Positions 1 to 9,404 of a stretch of DNA of 64,000 bases are shown in pieces. Numbering within the stretch: the first letter of the stretch is position 1; each line of letters starts with the position of its first letter. The notes beneath the pieces are model-generated. The model saw only the letters and a program-made list of their open reading frames with translations. It ran no database searches and had not been told where the DNA came from. Source of the stretch: Lacrimispora amygdalina (GTDB taxonomy: Bacteria; Bacillota; Clostridia; Lachnospirales; Lachnospiraceae); NCBI RefSeq assembly GCF_003432035.1, contig NZ_QOHO01000022.1:1-64000 (forward strand), given 5' to 3'. The translations under genes were made by a program, and so were the position numbers.

Positions 1-22
1 TAATTATTCTGCTATTATGAAT

Positions 23-37
23 ATTAAATCATTTAAT
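23..37. promoter_or_regulatory. Palindromic operator candidate for the ROK regulator
   Basis: ATTAAATCATTTAAT is a perfect palindrome around a central C, about 26 bases before the ATG at 64. Its core (24-38, TTAAATCATTTAATT) recurs exactly at 7857-7871, and an 11/13 match to the 13-base palindrome lies at 15433-15445. The ROK regulator gene is immediately downstream of the first gene. That it binds here is inference from repeated occurrence at three promoter regions. Confidence 0.5.
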
Positions 38-63
38 TATTGTTAAACAGCCCTGGAGGAAAT

Positions 64-912
64 ATGAAAACACATATTTTAAATAAGATGAGAAATGTTG
101 AAGTTGAGGAGTATTTAGACCGCGGCAGAGATGTTATTTTTATCCCTGTGGGAACTGTGGAGCTTCATGGTGATTTACCACTTGATTGTGAAACGATTTA
201 TGTGGAAGCGATTGCGGAAAAGATGGCCCAGGCCACCGACAGTCTGTCGTTAACCGGTCTCCCCTTCTTTTATCCGGGTGCGACACGGACGGGACGGGGT
301 ACGGTATACTTAAGTATTGCAGAAGGTGCATCTTATCTGAGGCAGCTGTCTGACAGCCTGTTAAAACAGGGATTTCGTAAGCAGATTTATGTCTCCGGTC
401 ATGGTCCTGCCTATTTAACAATCAACAGTTTTATTATGGATGCATTTCATGACAAAAAAGTCCCGTTCGTTCATATCAGCCTGCTGCAGGCAATACAGAT
501 TGCAAAAGATAACGGCTGGCAGGTTAAGGGCATGCCGTTAAAAGAGCTTATGTACGGCGCTTATAAACAGATGAACCAGTTGGATTACCTCTTCGTTGAC
601 CCTGATGCCGGACAGAAGGAAGAACCGCTTCATGGCGCTTCGGGAAATCCCCTAAAATCTGCGGTTCAAAGACTGAACGCCGTGGCAACCTCACCTGGTA
701 ATGTGGGATTTTTCTATGAAGAATTTTCAGACCATGGCGGGGGCGAAGGCTGTCGATCCATTGCCGAACGTGATGAACTTGCTCTTAAGGGTACGAAAAT
801 GATTGATGACTTTGTCCGTTTCTTCAATCCCCAGCAGGTAATTGACGACTTAAACCTGATTGACCTTGCAACACAGGAGCATATCATCCCCCGTTATCCT
901 CATTTAAAATAA
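64..912 (+). CDS. Creatininase-family amidohydrolase
   Basis: The protein (282 aa from the ATG at 64) carries the creatininase-family signature near its N-terminus: PVGTVELHGDLPL followed by DCET, where Glu, His and Asp normally bind the metal pair. A second motif, SGHG, lies near residue 113. The family hydrolyses cyclic amides such as creatinine and also includes MftE-like peptidases and formamide deformylases, so the substrate is unknown. I chose ATG 64 because GGAGGA lies at 55-60; a TTG at 40 is in frame but lacks a ribosome site. The ROK regulator starts 45 bases downstream, probably in the same transcript, and a palindromic operator candidate lies upstream. The sugar-gene setting hints at a role in glycoside or amide scavenging, but this is inference. 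Confidence 0.8.
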   Translation: MKTHILNKMRNVEVEEYLDRGRDVIFIPVGTVELHGDLPLDCETIYVEAIAEKMAQATDSLSLTGLPFFYPGATRTGRGTVYLSIAEGASYLRQLSDSLLKQGFRKQIYVSGHGPAYLTINSFIMDAFHDKKVPFVHISLLQAIQIAKDNGWQVKGMPLKELMYGAYKQMNQLDYLFVDPDAGQKEEPLHGASGNPLKSAVQRLNAVATSPGNVGFFYEEFSDHGGGEGCRSIAERDELALKGTKMIDDFVRFFNPQQVIDDLNLIDLATQEHIIPRYPHLK

Positions 913-957
913 TGATAGAAAAATATTTGATACATATACAGAAAGGATCCAAATAAC

Positions 958-2187
958 ATGCAGATTGCCAATGGAAATAATTTATCAAGAGTTAAGGTCA
1001 CGAATCAGTCCGCGATTCGCCAGATGATTTATCACGATGGCCCCATTTCCAGAATTGAAATATCAGAAAAGCTGTCACTTACCCTTCCTACAATCACCAC
1101 CACTGTGAATTTTTTACTTTCCAAAGGACTTATTAAAGAGGTGGAAAATACAAAAACTTCCGGAAAAACCCTTGGGCGAAAGGCATCTCTCATTGATATT
1201 TCAGACGATGGCGGTTATTTTATTGGAATTGAAACACGCGGTACACTGCGCCGTGCCTGCATCACCGATTACCGTGGTAAACTGATAAAAGCAATTGCAG
1301 ATGATACGGCCTACAGTGATTATGATGAAATCATGACAGAAACTTCGGAGCTGGTTAAGAAGCTTCTTCGGACCAGTAAAATACCAAAGTCCAAAATCGC
1401 TGGTATTGGTCTTTGCATGCCGGGACTCGTCGACCGCAACAAGGGAAAACTCATTGTCCTTACAGGCTATGAATGGAAAAACAAAGATCTGAAAGGCGAT
1501 TTATCCAGACTGCTTAACTACAACGGTCCTATCTCAATCGAAAACAATGCCAGCGCAAGAGCCTATGGCTCCTATTTATTTGATCATGAACGAATGGATC
1601 ACTATCACTCCTTTGCATACTTTATGGTTTCAACAGGTATTGCCTGTCCTTTGATGTATACTCATGATCGTTTTCGGGAATCTATCATCGGTCAGGGCGA
1701 GGTGGGACACATGGTGGTTGACTCTCACGGTCCTCTCTGCCGATGCGGAAACCACGGCTGCCTTGAGGCATTCTCAAGTGAACGGGCGATCATTTCCAAT
1801 TGTATCAGTGAACTGAACAGCGGCAAGGCAGATATTCTTCGCGGGATTTGCGTAAATGCGGAATCTCCAACCATATATGAAATAATAAAAGCCCAGTCTG
1901 AAGGAGACCAGAGTGTGAATGCGATCCTGGAAGATGCAGTCTATCACATGGGAATCGGCATTGCCAATATTGATAATTTCGTCAGACCCAAATGCATTCT
2001 GATCGACGGAAACATCTTTCAGAATCAGAAGAATAAAGATCAGCTTATGGATGTCATCCATCGTAATTTATATACAGCCACTGATATCGATACCAACTTT
2101 ATGTTTGTTGAACCCGACATATACAGTGGTGCTCTGGGTGCCGCCGCTGCTGCAGTGCAAAATGATTTAAAAACTTTCATTGAATAA
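958..2187 (+). CDS. ROK-family transcriptional regulator
   Basis: 409 aa. Residues about 15-65 form a winged helix-turn-helix (SRIEISEKLSLTLPTITTTV), followed by the ROK sugar-kinase-like fold with GIGLCMPGLVD near residue 150 and the zinc signature CRCGNHGCLE near residue 261. ROK repressors of the NagC/XylR type bind sugars or sugar phosphates in this fold and release palindromic operators. GAAAGGA at 941-947 supports the ATG at 958. The gene follows the creatininase gene and its last 11 bases overlap the end of the convergent MATE gene, so no terminator separates them. I infer that it controls the island 1-15450, because a shared TTAAATCATTTAA-type palindrome sits at three promoter regions. 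The ligand is unknown. Confidence 0.88.
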   Translation: MQIANGNNLSRVKVTNQSAIRQMIYHDGPISRIEISEKLSLTLPTITTTVNFLLSKGLIKEVENTKTSGKTLGRKASLIDISDDGGYFIGIETRGTLRRACITDYRGKLIKAIADDTAYSDYDEIMTETSELVKKLLRTSKIPKSKIAGIGLCMPGLVDRNKGKLIVLTGYEWKNKDLKGDLSRLLNYNGPISIENNASARAYGSYLFDHERMDHYHSFAYFMVSTGIACPLMYTHDRFRESIIGQGEVGHMVVDSHGPLCRCGNHGCLEAFSSERAIISNCISELNSGKADILRGICVNAESPTIYEIIKAQSEGDQSVNAILEDAVYHMGIGIANIDNFVRPKCILIDGNIFQNQKNKDQLMDVIHRNLYTATDIDTNFMFVEPDIYSGALGAAAAAVQNDLKTFIE

Positions 2188-3553
2188 CTACCTGAGAGCT
2201 TTCCCGTGCAAGAATTTTTCTGATATTCAATGCAAATAATACAATTGCAATACTAATCGATAAAAAATCAGAGACAGGCTCAGCCAGAAACACCGCAAAC
2301 AGCTTATCATCAAAAAACACGGGTAAAAAATAAATCAGGGGAATAAGCAATATAAGTTTTCTTAAACAAGCAATAATCAGAGACAGTTTCGCTTGACCAA
2401 GAGCATTAAATATCCTCTGAATTGCTATTAAGATTCCAAATATACCAGAAACCGCAAAATAAACACGGATTGCCTCAACAGATATGGTTATTAATTCCTG
2501 TGAACTGTTATTAAAAATTTTTACAAAAGATTCAGAGAAGCAATAAATCAGAATCCAGAAGAGAAATGTGTAGCCAAAATCTAACAATAACAGCAATTGA
2601 CATGTTTTCTGAACTCGTTTTACTTTACCCGCCCCATAATTAAAGCTTATAATCGGTTGTGCGCCCTGTGCAATCCCATGAGCGGGAAGCGTCTGAAATT
2701 GCATAAGACTTGCAATAATCGTCATTGCACCAACTGCCAGATCACCTCCATACTTTGCAAGTGATATATTAAATACTATACTCAAAGCGCTTTCTGTTGC
2801 TGTCATAATAAAAGTAGAAAAACCCAAAGATAATACAGGTATTATGACAGCCGGTCTGATAATCAGGCAATCAGATCTTATTTTTAGATTTGTCTTACAC
2901 GAAATCAGGATATGTAATACCCATAATGCTGATACCATCTGAGAAATAACGGTTGCAACGGCTGCCCCCACAACACCCATTTTAAATACAAAGATAAAAA
3001 GCGGATCCAAGAGGATATTTAAAATCGCACCAATCATAACAGTCGCCATACCGATCCCGGAATAGCCCTGGGTGATAATGAGAGCATTCAATCCCATTGT
3101 AAGCATAACAAAAACAGTTCCCAGGATATAAACACGCAAATAGGGAAGGGCATATGACAGGCTATTGTCACTTGCCCCAAATAACCGCAAAACTGGCTCC
3201 AATGATATTTCTAATATAATTGTAAGAAAAAGTGATAAAATAATCAAAACCGTCACACAATTTCCAAGCACTTCTTCCGCAGCCTTCGGCTGTCCTTTTC
3301 CCATATAAATAGCAGCCCTCGGTGCACCTCCCTGACCAATCATACCTGCAAAAGCCGAAATAATCATAATGACTGGAAAGCACAATCCCAGACCTGTTAA
3401 AGCGATGTCTCCTGTTTCGGGCATGTGTCCGATATAAATTCTGTCAACCACATTGTATAACATGCTGACCAACTGCGCTATGACAGAAGGTATTGCAAGC
3501 TTCAAGAGTAACTTTCCTATTCTTTCTTCTCCTAGATTTATATTATTATCCAT
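2177..3553 (-). CDS. MATE-family multidrug/metabolite exporter
   Basis: 458 aa, the usual MATE length, with about 12 hydrophobic segments. The N-terminal region reads LAIPSVIAQLVSMLYNVVDRIYIG, split here by its typical helix break, and the two halves resemble each other, as in MepA/NorM-type drug/sodium or proton antiporters. It would act in the cytoplasmic membrane. GAAAGG lies 8 bases before the ATG at 3553. It is the last gene of a GH3-sulfatase-MATE run on the minus strand, separated from the sulfatase by 86 bases that contain a strong hairpin, so expression may be uncoupled. The 3' end overlaps the ROK gene tail to tail by 11 bases. Substrate cannot be read from sequence. Confidence 0.87.
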   Translation of the reverse strand: MDNNINLGEERIGKLLLKLAIPSVIAQLVSMLYNVVDRIYIGHMPETGDIALTGLGLCFPVIMIISAFAGMIGQGGAPRAAIYMGKGQPKAAEEVLGNCVTVLIILSLFLTIILEISLEPVLRLFGASDNSLSYALPYLRVYILGTVFVMLTMGLNALIITQGYSGIGMATVMIGAILNILLDPLFIFVFKMGVVGAAVATVISQMVSALWVLHILISCKTNLKIRSDCLIIRPAVIIPVLSLGFSTFIMTATESALSIVFNISLAKYGGDLAVGAMTIIASLMQFQTLPAHGIAQGAQPIISFNYGAGKVKRVQKTCQLLLLLDFGYTFLFWILIYCFSESFVKIFNNSSQELITISVEAIRVYFAVSGIFGILIAIQRIFNALGQAKLSLIIACLRKLILLIPLIYFLPVFFDDKLFAVFLAEPVSDFLSISIAIVLFALNIRKILARESSQVVIQ

Positions 3554-3584
3554 TTTTCTACCTTTCGTACCAGTAAATGAGCAA

Positions 3585-3617
3585 ATAGAACTGCATAATT
3601 CTGTTATGCAGTTCTAT
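3585..3617 (-). terminator. Hairpin after the sulfatase gene
   Basis: ATAGAACTGCATAA and its exact complement form a 14-bp stem around a 5-base loop, between the sulfatase stop and the MATE start. There is no clear U-run after it on the minus strand (TTTGCTCATTT), so it may be a weak terminator or an mRNA-stabilising hairpin. Confidence 0.5.
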
Positions 3618-3639
3618 CTCATGAAATTAATTATAATTT

Positions 3640-5250
3640 TTATTCATCAGCTCCTGCCGTCAATTGCGCTCTGATATAAGCCATCCCCTTACCATCCCGG
3701 ATCATTTCCCACACTTTTTTTTCAAGGTGGGGCGGACAATCCTGCTTTATCTTTGCCCACATCATACGATCGCTTAAACGCCGGTCACAATCCCTTGGGA
3801 CTACATCACAGGTCTGCTGATACCAGTCCAGAAGACGAAGCTTTAGTTCCAATGTTTTTGCTTCGTGCTCAGATTCACCATAAACATTATTTTCTTCAAG
3901 AGGATCCGACTGAAGGTCATAAAATTCATGACGTCCGTTTGACCGGTGAACATATTTATAGAAATAATCCCGTATCATGGTTCCTTTACAGTGGGCATCT
4001 GCATTAAGCTGGGCCGTCTGCCTTGGCCAGTACATGCTGGTTTTGGGAATTACACCGGAACTGCCGGCAGCCGGATGGTATTCATCGGCCTGGGTTTCCC
4101 ATGGCATTCTGCCGCCCTCACAAAAAACGTAATCGCGCAGCTTTATACTCCGGTCCCTGAGAACAGGCTTAAGAGTCCTTCCAAAGTGATCATGGCTGGG
4201 GGCTGTATTGGCATAATCCATCACAGTTGCATAAAAATCCACCAGTTCCACCAGAGAATCAGAGATTCCAGCATCAACCAGTTCTCCCTTAGGGGGTTTT
4301 ATGAGCAGCGGAACCTTGGTGAGACAATCTTCAAAGGTATTCTGGGATTTTTCCGGCAAATCAAAGTCACCGGCATAATCACCGTGATCGCTCAGGAAAA
4401 AGATCGCGCAATCATCGTAGATTTCAGCTTCCTTGAGCGCATCACATAAGCGTCTGAACTGTTCATCCACCTTCATGCACATCCCTAAGTAACAGGCACG
4501 CAGCTCATCCCAGTCCTGTTCCGTATAGGAATCCATAGCCATGAGATTCTTTAAGGCTGACTCCATTTCCGGCTTATCTCTTCCTGCCGCAGCACGCCTG
4601 GGCAGCAGGCTTCGGTCAATCGCTGAAAAGTATGGCTCTTCCACTGCATAGGGCGTATGCGGATACATTAAACCAAGAAACATACAAAGCGGCTGGTCAT
4701 TTACCCGATGAAAGATCCGTTCAATCGCCGCATCCACGACTCCGTCATCATCGGAATAATGAATTCCGTTCGCATCTGTCAACAGCCTGCCTTCATAATG
4801 CGAGTAATAGTTCTTATCTCCCATCTGCCCTCTGAAATCCTTTTTTTCCGGACCCGGCGGCTTGGGACATTCCTCCCCATAATAGATCTCAGTTGCATGC
4901 TTTTCCATAAGACCTGGTATCTGTCCTGCAATTAAATCATTCCGGGTGTTCATCCAAACATAATAACCTGCGTCCTTCAATTCGGAAAACAGGCTTGACT
5001 CATGGCTGCGCAGCAAATGCTGCATGGTACGATGCCCGCCCACATGGGGGTAGAGACCGGTAAAAAAGCTGCACCGGCTGGGAACACAGACCGTATTCTG
5101 GCAGAAGGCATTGCGAAACGATACGCCTTCTGTCCGGGCAAATTCATCTAAGAACGGAGTTTTGGCGGCCTTATTCTGCCCCAGATGAGCCAGACAGTCA
5201 GAGCGCATTTCATCCGGGTTAAAGATAATAATATGGGGTTTTTTATCCAT
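3640..5250 (-). CDS. Type I (formylglycine) sulfatase
   Basis: 536 aa from the ATG at 5250 (AAAGGAAG is just upstream; an in-frame ATG at 5289 has no ribosome site). The core signature CVPSR at about residues 55-59 is the Cys-type sulfatase motif, whose Cys is converted to formylglycine. Metal-site residues appear in FNPDEMRSD near the start and in LSDHGD about halfway. The enzyme cleaves sulfate esters, plausibly from carbohydrates given the GH3 glycosidase just upstream in the operon. There is no signal peptide, so it should be cytosolic, fitting import of intact sulfated oligosaccharides. The anaerobic radical-SAM maturase (anSME) it needs is not in the window. The exact substrate is unknown. 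Confidence 0.88.
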   Translation of the reverse strand: MDKKPHIIIFNPDEMRSDCLAHLGQNKAAKTPFLDEFARTEGVSFRNAFCQNTVCVPSRCSFFTGLYPHVGGHRTMQHLLRSHESSLFSELKDAGYYVWMNTRNDLIAGQIPGLMEKHATEIYYGEECPKPPGPEKKDFRGQMGDKNYYSHYEGRLLTDANGIHYSDDDGVVDAAIERIFHRVNDQPLCMFLGLMYPHTPYAVEEPYFSAIDRSLLPRRAAAGRDKPEMESALKNLMAMDSYTEQDWDELRACYLGMCMKVDEQFRRLCDALKEAEIYDDCAIFFLSDHGDYAGDFDLPEKSQNTFEDCLTKVPLLIKPPKGELVDAGISDSLVELVDFYATVMDYANTAPSHDHFGRTLKPVLRDRSIKLRDYVFCEGGRMPWETQADEYHPAAGSSGVIPKTSMYWPRQTAQLNADAHCKGTMIRDYFYKYVHRSNGRHEFYDLQSDPLEENNVYGESEHEAKTLELKLRLLDWYQQTCDVVPRDCDRRLSDRMMWAKIKQDCPPHLEKKVWEMIRDGKGMAYIRAQLTAGADE

Positions 5251-5293
5251 AAGTTTTTCTTCCTTTCTCGCAAAGCGGTAAAAGTACATGAAA

Positions 5294-5322
5294 GAGGCCA
5301 GCCATAGTTTTCAGCTGACCTC
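5294..5322. terminator. Hairpin between GH3 and sulfatase genes
   Basis: GAGGCCAGC and GCTGACCTC form a 9-bp stem with one wobble and an 11-base loop. On + it is followed by CGTTTTTT, on - by TTTC. With the sulfatase 80 bases downstream on -, it could attenuate or punctuate the GH3-sulfatase transcript. Confidence 0.4.
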
Positions 5323-5334
5323 CGTTTTTTAAAA

Positions 5335-7770
5335 CTAACGCAGTTCTGTCTGACAAACATAAGAACGTCTGCCCATTACATCTGCCGGTTTTCCAGTCAG
5401 AAGTACACTGCTGTTTAACGGAAGATTTGCGGAGCTTGTGCCCATCATAAGGTGCATCGTTCCCGGTTCAACCACAAATTCCATACATTCGTTGTAATAC
5501 CCAAGCTGTGCCATATCCAGATGGAATACAACCTGCTTTTCCTCACCTGGTTTCAGAGACATGCGCAGGAAACCGGAAAGCTGCTTGTTTGGACGGGTAA
5601 CATGTGCCTCAGTAAAGCTGGTATACAGCTGTACTACCTCATCACCAGCCAAATCTCCGGTATTTTTTACTTTACAGCTGATTTCCAGTTTTCCGTCTGT
5701 GGGAACTTCAGCGGCAGATACTTCCATATCAGAAAGCTCAAACGTGGTGTAGCTGAGACCATGACCAAAGCAGTACAGTGGATCAGCAGGACCATCCACA
5801 TATCCCCCGGAAAAGATGGAGGAAGAAGTGATATCTCCTCCGCTGTTATAACCGGATCCGATGCGGTGGTTGTAATAGATCGGAATCTGCCCGGCTGTTC
5901 TCGGCACAGTCATTGTCAACTTTCCTCCAGGATTTAATGTTCCGTCTAATACATCGGTAATAACCTTTCCGGCAAATGGTCCGGGCATAAAGGCCTGCAA
6001 AATCGCTCCGCAATTTTCCTGGGCCCAGTTAACGGCAAACACGCCTGGTCCGTAAAGTACAAGTACAACCGGTTTTCCTGTCGCTGCAACTGCTTCCAGA
6101 AGCTTCTGCTGAACACCTGGTAAATCAAGGAACTGGCGGTCTTTTCCCTCACCTCCGGTTACATTGACCCAGCCGGAGTTTCCGCCGCATGCCATCACAA
6201 TCACATCTGATTCTTCCGCTGCTTCCACAGCTTCGGCAAAACCATCCGTCTCTTCGCCTATAATACTGCAGCCCTGTGCATAGGATACAGAGAAACGCTC
6301 TGTAAGAACTTCTTTTAAACTGCGGGTACCCGTTCTCCTTAAAGCCGATTCCATATCATTCATGGAATCCTGTTCTTCCTTGGAGAACATATCAAACATG
6401 ACTGCAAAAGGTCCTTTGTATTTCTTTTCACTGCTTTGTGCTTTTTCCTGCTCATCAGCCAGACCGTTAAAACCAGTTGCCTGACCGCTGGCACCGGCCT
6501 TCATCATTTCTACATATGCCGGGTAGGTATAACCGCTGACCGGATATCTCAGTGAATCAGCGTGGGGGCCGATGAGTGCTACTTTTGTTCCTTTTTTAAG
6601 AGGCAGCACGCCGTCATTCTTTAAAAGAACCATTGATTTGGCTGCAATTTCTTCACTTAATTCGTTTTTAGAAGCATTGCTTAAAGCCATCGAAACTTTC
6701 TCTTCCTCACAATAAGGATTCTCAAACAGGCCGTGTTTGAATTTTACTGTCAGTATACGGCGCACTGAAGCATCGATGCATTCTTCACTCAGTTCACCGG
6801 AACGCACATACTTCGGCAGCTGGCGGAAGGCAGCTCCTACCGGAATCTCAGTGTCAGTACCCGCCTTTTTGGCCAGAAATCCAGCTTCTTCATAGGTTTT
6901 TGCAACCTTAAAGTATTGATAAGTCTTTAGTACAGCCGCACCGTCAGATGTTAAAACTCCGTCAAAGCCCATGGTCTTGCGAAGCAGATTTTCAATAATA
7001 TCTTTGTTAACAATCACAGGAAGCCCATCAATTTCTCCGTAATTGGCCATCATGGCATCCAGTCCTGCCAGCTTGTCCGCCGCTTCAAAAGGCGTTGCAA
7101 ATATTTCATAAAGCTCCCGTTTTCCCATCCGGCATGCCGATGTATTTAAGCCGCCCTGTGTTGAAGAATATCCTAAGAAATGCTTTGCGATACAGCTGAC
7201 GCCCTGTTCCTGCATTCCTTTTACGTAGTGTATGCCGAACTGGCTGATCAGATATGGATCTTCTCCAAATGTCTCATAGGTTCTTCCCCACCGGGGATCC
7301 TGAACTACATCGATTACCGGGCTCATGGCGGAGGTGATTCCCACACTGCGGCTCTCCTGACCGATAATCTCACTCATCTTCCCGGCAAGTTCCGGCTCCC
7401 AGGTACAGCCCATGTTGATCATTGCCGGGAAAAGGGTGCCGCCGGCTGCCGGATAACCGCAAAGATTCTCCGCCTGTAATGCAACAGGAATTCCCAGTCT
7501 TGTTTCTTCAACAAAATAACGCTGTATCTGATTGCTGATCTTTGCGATCTGCTCAGGACTTACCAGACCAACAATAGAATACTGGGTGAAACGTCCATGA
7601 CCATCGGGAAATTTCTCTTTCAGCAGCTTTGTATTTACTTTTCCATCTTCAATAAAGGAAGCTGGTAAATCACCGCATAACTGGGCAACCTTCTCTTCAA
7701 GAGTCATTTTGGAAAGAAGATCCTCCACTCTTGCTTCTATCGGCTGATGCGGATCCTTGTATAATTCCAT
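5335..7770 (-). CDS. GH3 beta-glycosidase (beta-glucosidase/beta-xylosidase type)
   Basis: 811 aa with the full GH3 layout: N-terminal TIM barrel, alpha/beta sandwich and a C-terminal fibronectin-III-like domain (VVQLYTSFTEAHVTRP near residue 700). The catalytic nucleophile is the Asp of GVLTSDG at about residue 275, and KHFLGY is the conserved substrate-binding Lys-His pair. ATG 7770 is preceded by GGAGG with 8 bases spacing; the upstream ATG at 7785 overlaps that ribosome site and is not used. There is no signal peptide, so it acts in the cytoplasm on imported oligosaccharides. It heads the GH3-sulfatase-MATE run and is divergent from the PH-like gene at 7893, sharing a region with the palindromic operator candidate. 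Confidence 0.92.
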   Translation of the reverse strand: MELYKDPHQPIEARVEDLLSKMTLEEKVAQLCGDLPASFIEDGKVNTKLLKEKFPDGHGRFTQYSIVGLVSPEQIAKISNQIQRYFVEETRLGIPVALQAENLCGYPAAGGTLFPAMINMGCTWEPELAGKMSEIIGQESRSVGITSAMSPVIDVVQDPRWGRTYETFGEDPYLISQFGIHYVKGMQEQGVSCIAKHFLGYSSTQGGLNTSACRMGKRELYEIFATPFEAADKLAGLDAMMANYGEIDGLPVIVNKDIIENLLRKTMGFDGVLTSDGAAVLKTYQYFKVAKTYEEAGFLAKKAGTDTEIPVGAAFRQLPKYVRSGELSEECIDASVRRILTVKFKHGLFENPYCEEEKVSMALSNASKNELSEEIAAKSMVLLKNDGVLPLKKGTKVALIGPHADSLRYPVSGYTYPAYVEMMKAGASGQATGFNGLADEQEKAQSSEKKYKGPFAVMFDMFSKEEQDSMNDMESALRRTGTRSLKEVLTERFSVSYAQGCSIIGEETDGFAEAVEAAEESDVIVMACGGNSGWVNVTGGEGKDRQFLDLPGVQQKLLEAVAATGKPVVLVLYGPGVFAVNWAQENCGAILQAFMPGPFAGKVITDVLDGTLNPGGKLTMTVPRTAGQIPIYYNHRIGSGYNSGGDITSSSIFSGGYVDGPADPLYCFGHGLSYTTFELSDMEVSAAEVPTDGKLEISCKVKNTGDLAGDEVVQLYTSFTEAHVTRPNKQLSGFLRMSLKPGEEKQVVFHLDMAQLGYYNECMEFVVEPGTMHLMMGTSSANLPLNSSVLLTGKPADVMGRRSYVCQTELR

Positions 7771-7815
7771 ATCAAATACCTCCATTTATATTTATGATTT
7801 TTATATCTTTGCAAT

Positions 7816-7844
7816 TTGACACAATGCAGTTCTTTCGTTATAAT
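7816..7844 (+). promoter_or_regulatory. Consensus sigma-A promoter for the 7893 gene
   Basis: TTGACA (7816-7821), a spacer of 17 bases and TATAAT (7839-7844) match the consensus exactly. The start of transcription would be about 7851, just before the palindrome at 7857-7869. Confidence 0.85.
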
Positions 7845-7856
7845 AGTTTTAATTAT

Positions 7857-7869
7857 TTAAATCATTTAA
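7857..7869. promoter_or_regulatory. Palindromic operator candidate, second copy
   Basis: TTAAATCATTTAA is a perfect 13-base palindrome, identical to the core at 24-36. It lies just downstream of the expected transcription start of the consensus promoter, a position where a bound repressor blocks transcription, and upstream of the divergent GH3 gene. Regulation by the ROK protein is inferred. Confidence 0.5.
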
Positions 7870-7892
7870 TTTAAGGAGAGGAATATAATTAC

Positions 7893-8381
7893 ATGAAAAA
7901 AACATACCTTGTCGATACCTTTAAGGCGGCAGTCAGCATCGCCACCGTCCTGTTTTCTCTCATTATTGTTATCAGTCTGATTATCATTCACCGTTTTGGG
8001 TCAGCTGCAGTATTTTTCCTGATCGGACTTATCTTTATAAAACCAATGCTCACTTATGCTGCTAAAGTTTCAGTGGACCAGACAGGCATACGCTGCTTTC
8101 TGCCCTGGAAGACGCTTCAAACCTTCTCCTGGGATGAAATTGCGGAAGTGGGTATTGCAGGAACGAAGCTGTTTACCAGAAAAGATGCCAAGAATACAGG
8201 ATCACTCTATATCTACATTTCAAAAAATACTTTCACAGACGAAGAACGGTTTGACATGATGTTTAACTGGCCGCCAAAGGACTTAATTTTCCTTACCTAC
8301 TCAAAACAGCGCCTGGATGAAATTCAAATGCGCTTCAGCAATAAGATACAAACCTACAATGCAGGAGACATTCATCTCTGA
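7893..8381 (+). CDS. Small membrane protein with PH-like domain
   Basis: 162 aa. Residues about 10-55 form two hydrophobic segments. The remainder resembles the bacterial PH-like domains of membrane-anchored small proteins, with a pattern VSVDQTGIRCFLPWKTLQTF then SWDEIAEVGI. I cannot assign a function. An AAGGAGAG site lies 7873-7880, which leaves a long spacing (12 bases) to the ATG at 7893; no better start is visible. It has a perfect consensus promoter with the palindromic operator candidate in its leader, so it is likely a repressed member of the ROK regulon. A bidirectional terminator follows it. Its place between the glycosidase and importer operons suggests a link to sugar uptake, but that is only context. 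Confidence 0.6.
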   Translation: MKKTYLVDTFKAAVSIATVLFSLIIVISLIIIHRFGSAAVFFLIGLIFIKPMLTYAAKVSVDQTGIRCFLPWKTLQTFSWDEIAEVGIAGTKLFTRKDAKNTGSLYIYISKNTFTDEERFDMMFNWPPKDLIFLTYSKQRLDEIQMRFSNKIQTYNAGDIHL

Positions 8382-8393
8382 TCCTGCTATAAA

Positions 8394-8434
8394 GACTCCA
8401 AAAACACTGATTCTTCATTAGCGTTTTTGGAGTC
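8394..8434. terminator. Bidirectional terminator
   Basis: GACTCCAAAAAC and GTTTTTGGAGTC form a perfect 12-bp stem with a 17-base loop, between two convergent genes (stops at 8381 on + and 8442 on -). Confidence 0.8.
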
Positions 8435-8441
8435 TTCTTCG

Positions 8442-9404
8442 TTAATTATACGAGGAATTAATTTCATGAAGGCGGCAGCATGTCACAAAATGTCCAGGGG
8501 ATACCTCCGCCTGCTTCTGCTGTTTTAAGCACTCCTCTTTCGCGTAGGGACAGCGGGCTGCAAAGCGGCATCCTGGTTTTGGATTGACCGGCGATGTAAT
8601 TTCACCGCGCAAAATCTCACGCTTATTCGGTTTATCAATATCTGTGGAAGGGATTGCAGAAAGCAATGCTCTTGTATAAGGATGAAGCGGATTCTGAAAC
8701 AGCTCCTTAGAGGAGCATTTTTCAACTACCTGTCCTAAGTACATTACACAAATATCGTCGGAAATGTGACGGACCACAGACATGTCATGCGTCACAAACA
8801 TATAGGTCAGTCCCTTTTCCTTCTGAAGCTTCTTTAAAAGGTTGAGTACCTGTGCCTGAATTGATACATCAAGAGCAGATACCGGCTCATCGCACACCAC
8901 AAACTCCGGCTCTAATGCCAGAGCACGGGCAATGCCCACTCTCTGTCTTCGTCCGCCGTCAAGTTCATGGGGATATGCTTTTCTCAACCGCTCATCTATA
9001 CCAACCAGATCCATCAATTCCTGTGTCTTCTGATCAATCTGGCTTTTTGTAAAACGCCTTGATACGATTAAGGGTTCCCGAATCGTACTGTCAATGGTTT
9101 TACGGGGATCAAGAGAGGAGTATGGATCCTGGAAAATAATCTGCATTTTTTCACGGGCCTGCCGTAAATTTTTACCCTTTAAGTTGGTGACATCCTGTCC
9201 ATTTAATAAAATCTGTCCATCTGTGCTCTCATGGAGATGAATAATCGTTCTTCCAAGGGTGGATTTCCCGCAGCCTGATTCTCCTACAACGCCCAGAGTA
9301 CGCCCTTTTTCAATGGTAAATGTGACGTCATCAACAGCATGAAGCATGCCGCGGGGGGTTGTAAAATATTTTTTTAAATTCTTTACTTCAATAACCGGAT
9401 TCAT
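8442..9404 (-). CDS. Oligopeptide/oligosaccharide ABC transporter ATPase (OppF/DppF type)
   Basis: 320 aa. Walker A is GESGCGKST, Walker B is FVVCDEP, and the C-terminal cysteine-rich oligopeptide-transporter extension is present (CRFAARCPYAKEEC). The ABC signature reads LDGGRRQR instead of the canonical LSGGQ; the Ser that contacts ATP in the dimer is replaced by Asp. It pairs with the canonical ATPase encoded just upstream (stop and start abut) and would power the two permeases. It is the last gene of the minus operon starting at the isomerase gene (15399), and the terminator at 8394-8434 follows. Confidence 0.92.
   Translation of the reverse strand: MNPVIEVKNLKKYFTTPRGMLHAVDDVTFTIEKGRTLGVVGESGCGKSTLGRTIIHLHESTDGQILLNGQDVTNLKGKNLRQAREKMQIIFQDPYSSLDPRKTIDSTIREPLIVSRRFTKSQIDQKTQELMDLVGIDERLRKAYPHELDGGRRQRVGIARALALEPEFVVCDEPVSALDVSIQAQVLNLLKKLQKEKGLTYMFVTHDMSVVRHISDDICVMYLGQVVEKCSSKELFQNPLHPYTRALLSAIPSTDIDKPNKREILRGEITSPVNPKPGCRFAARCPYAKEECLKQQKQAEVSPGHFVTCCRLHEINSSYN

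Noticed and set aside
40-63. TTG start for the creatininase gene
   Set aside because: GGAGGA at 55-60 would lie inside the coding sequence and serves ATG 64.
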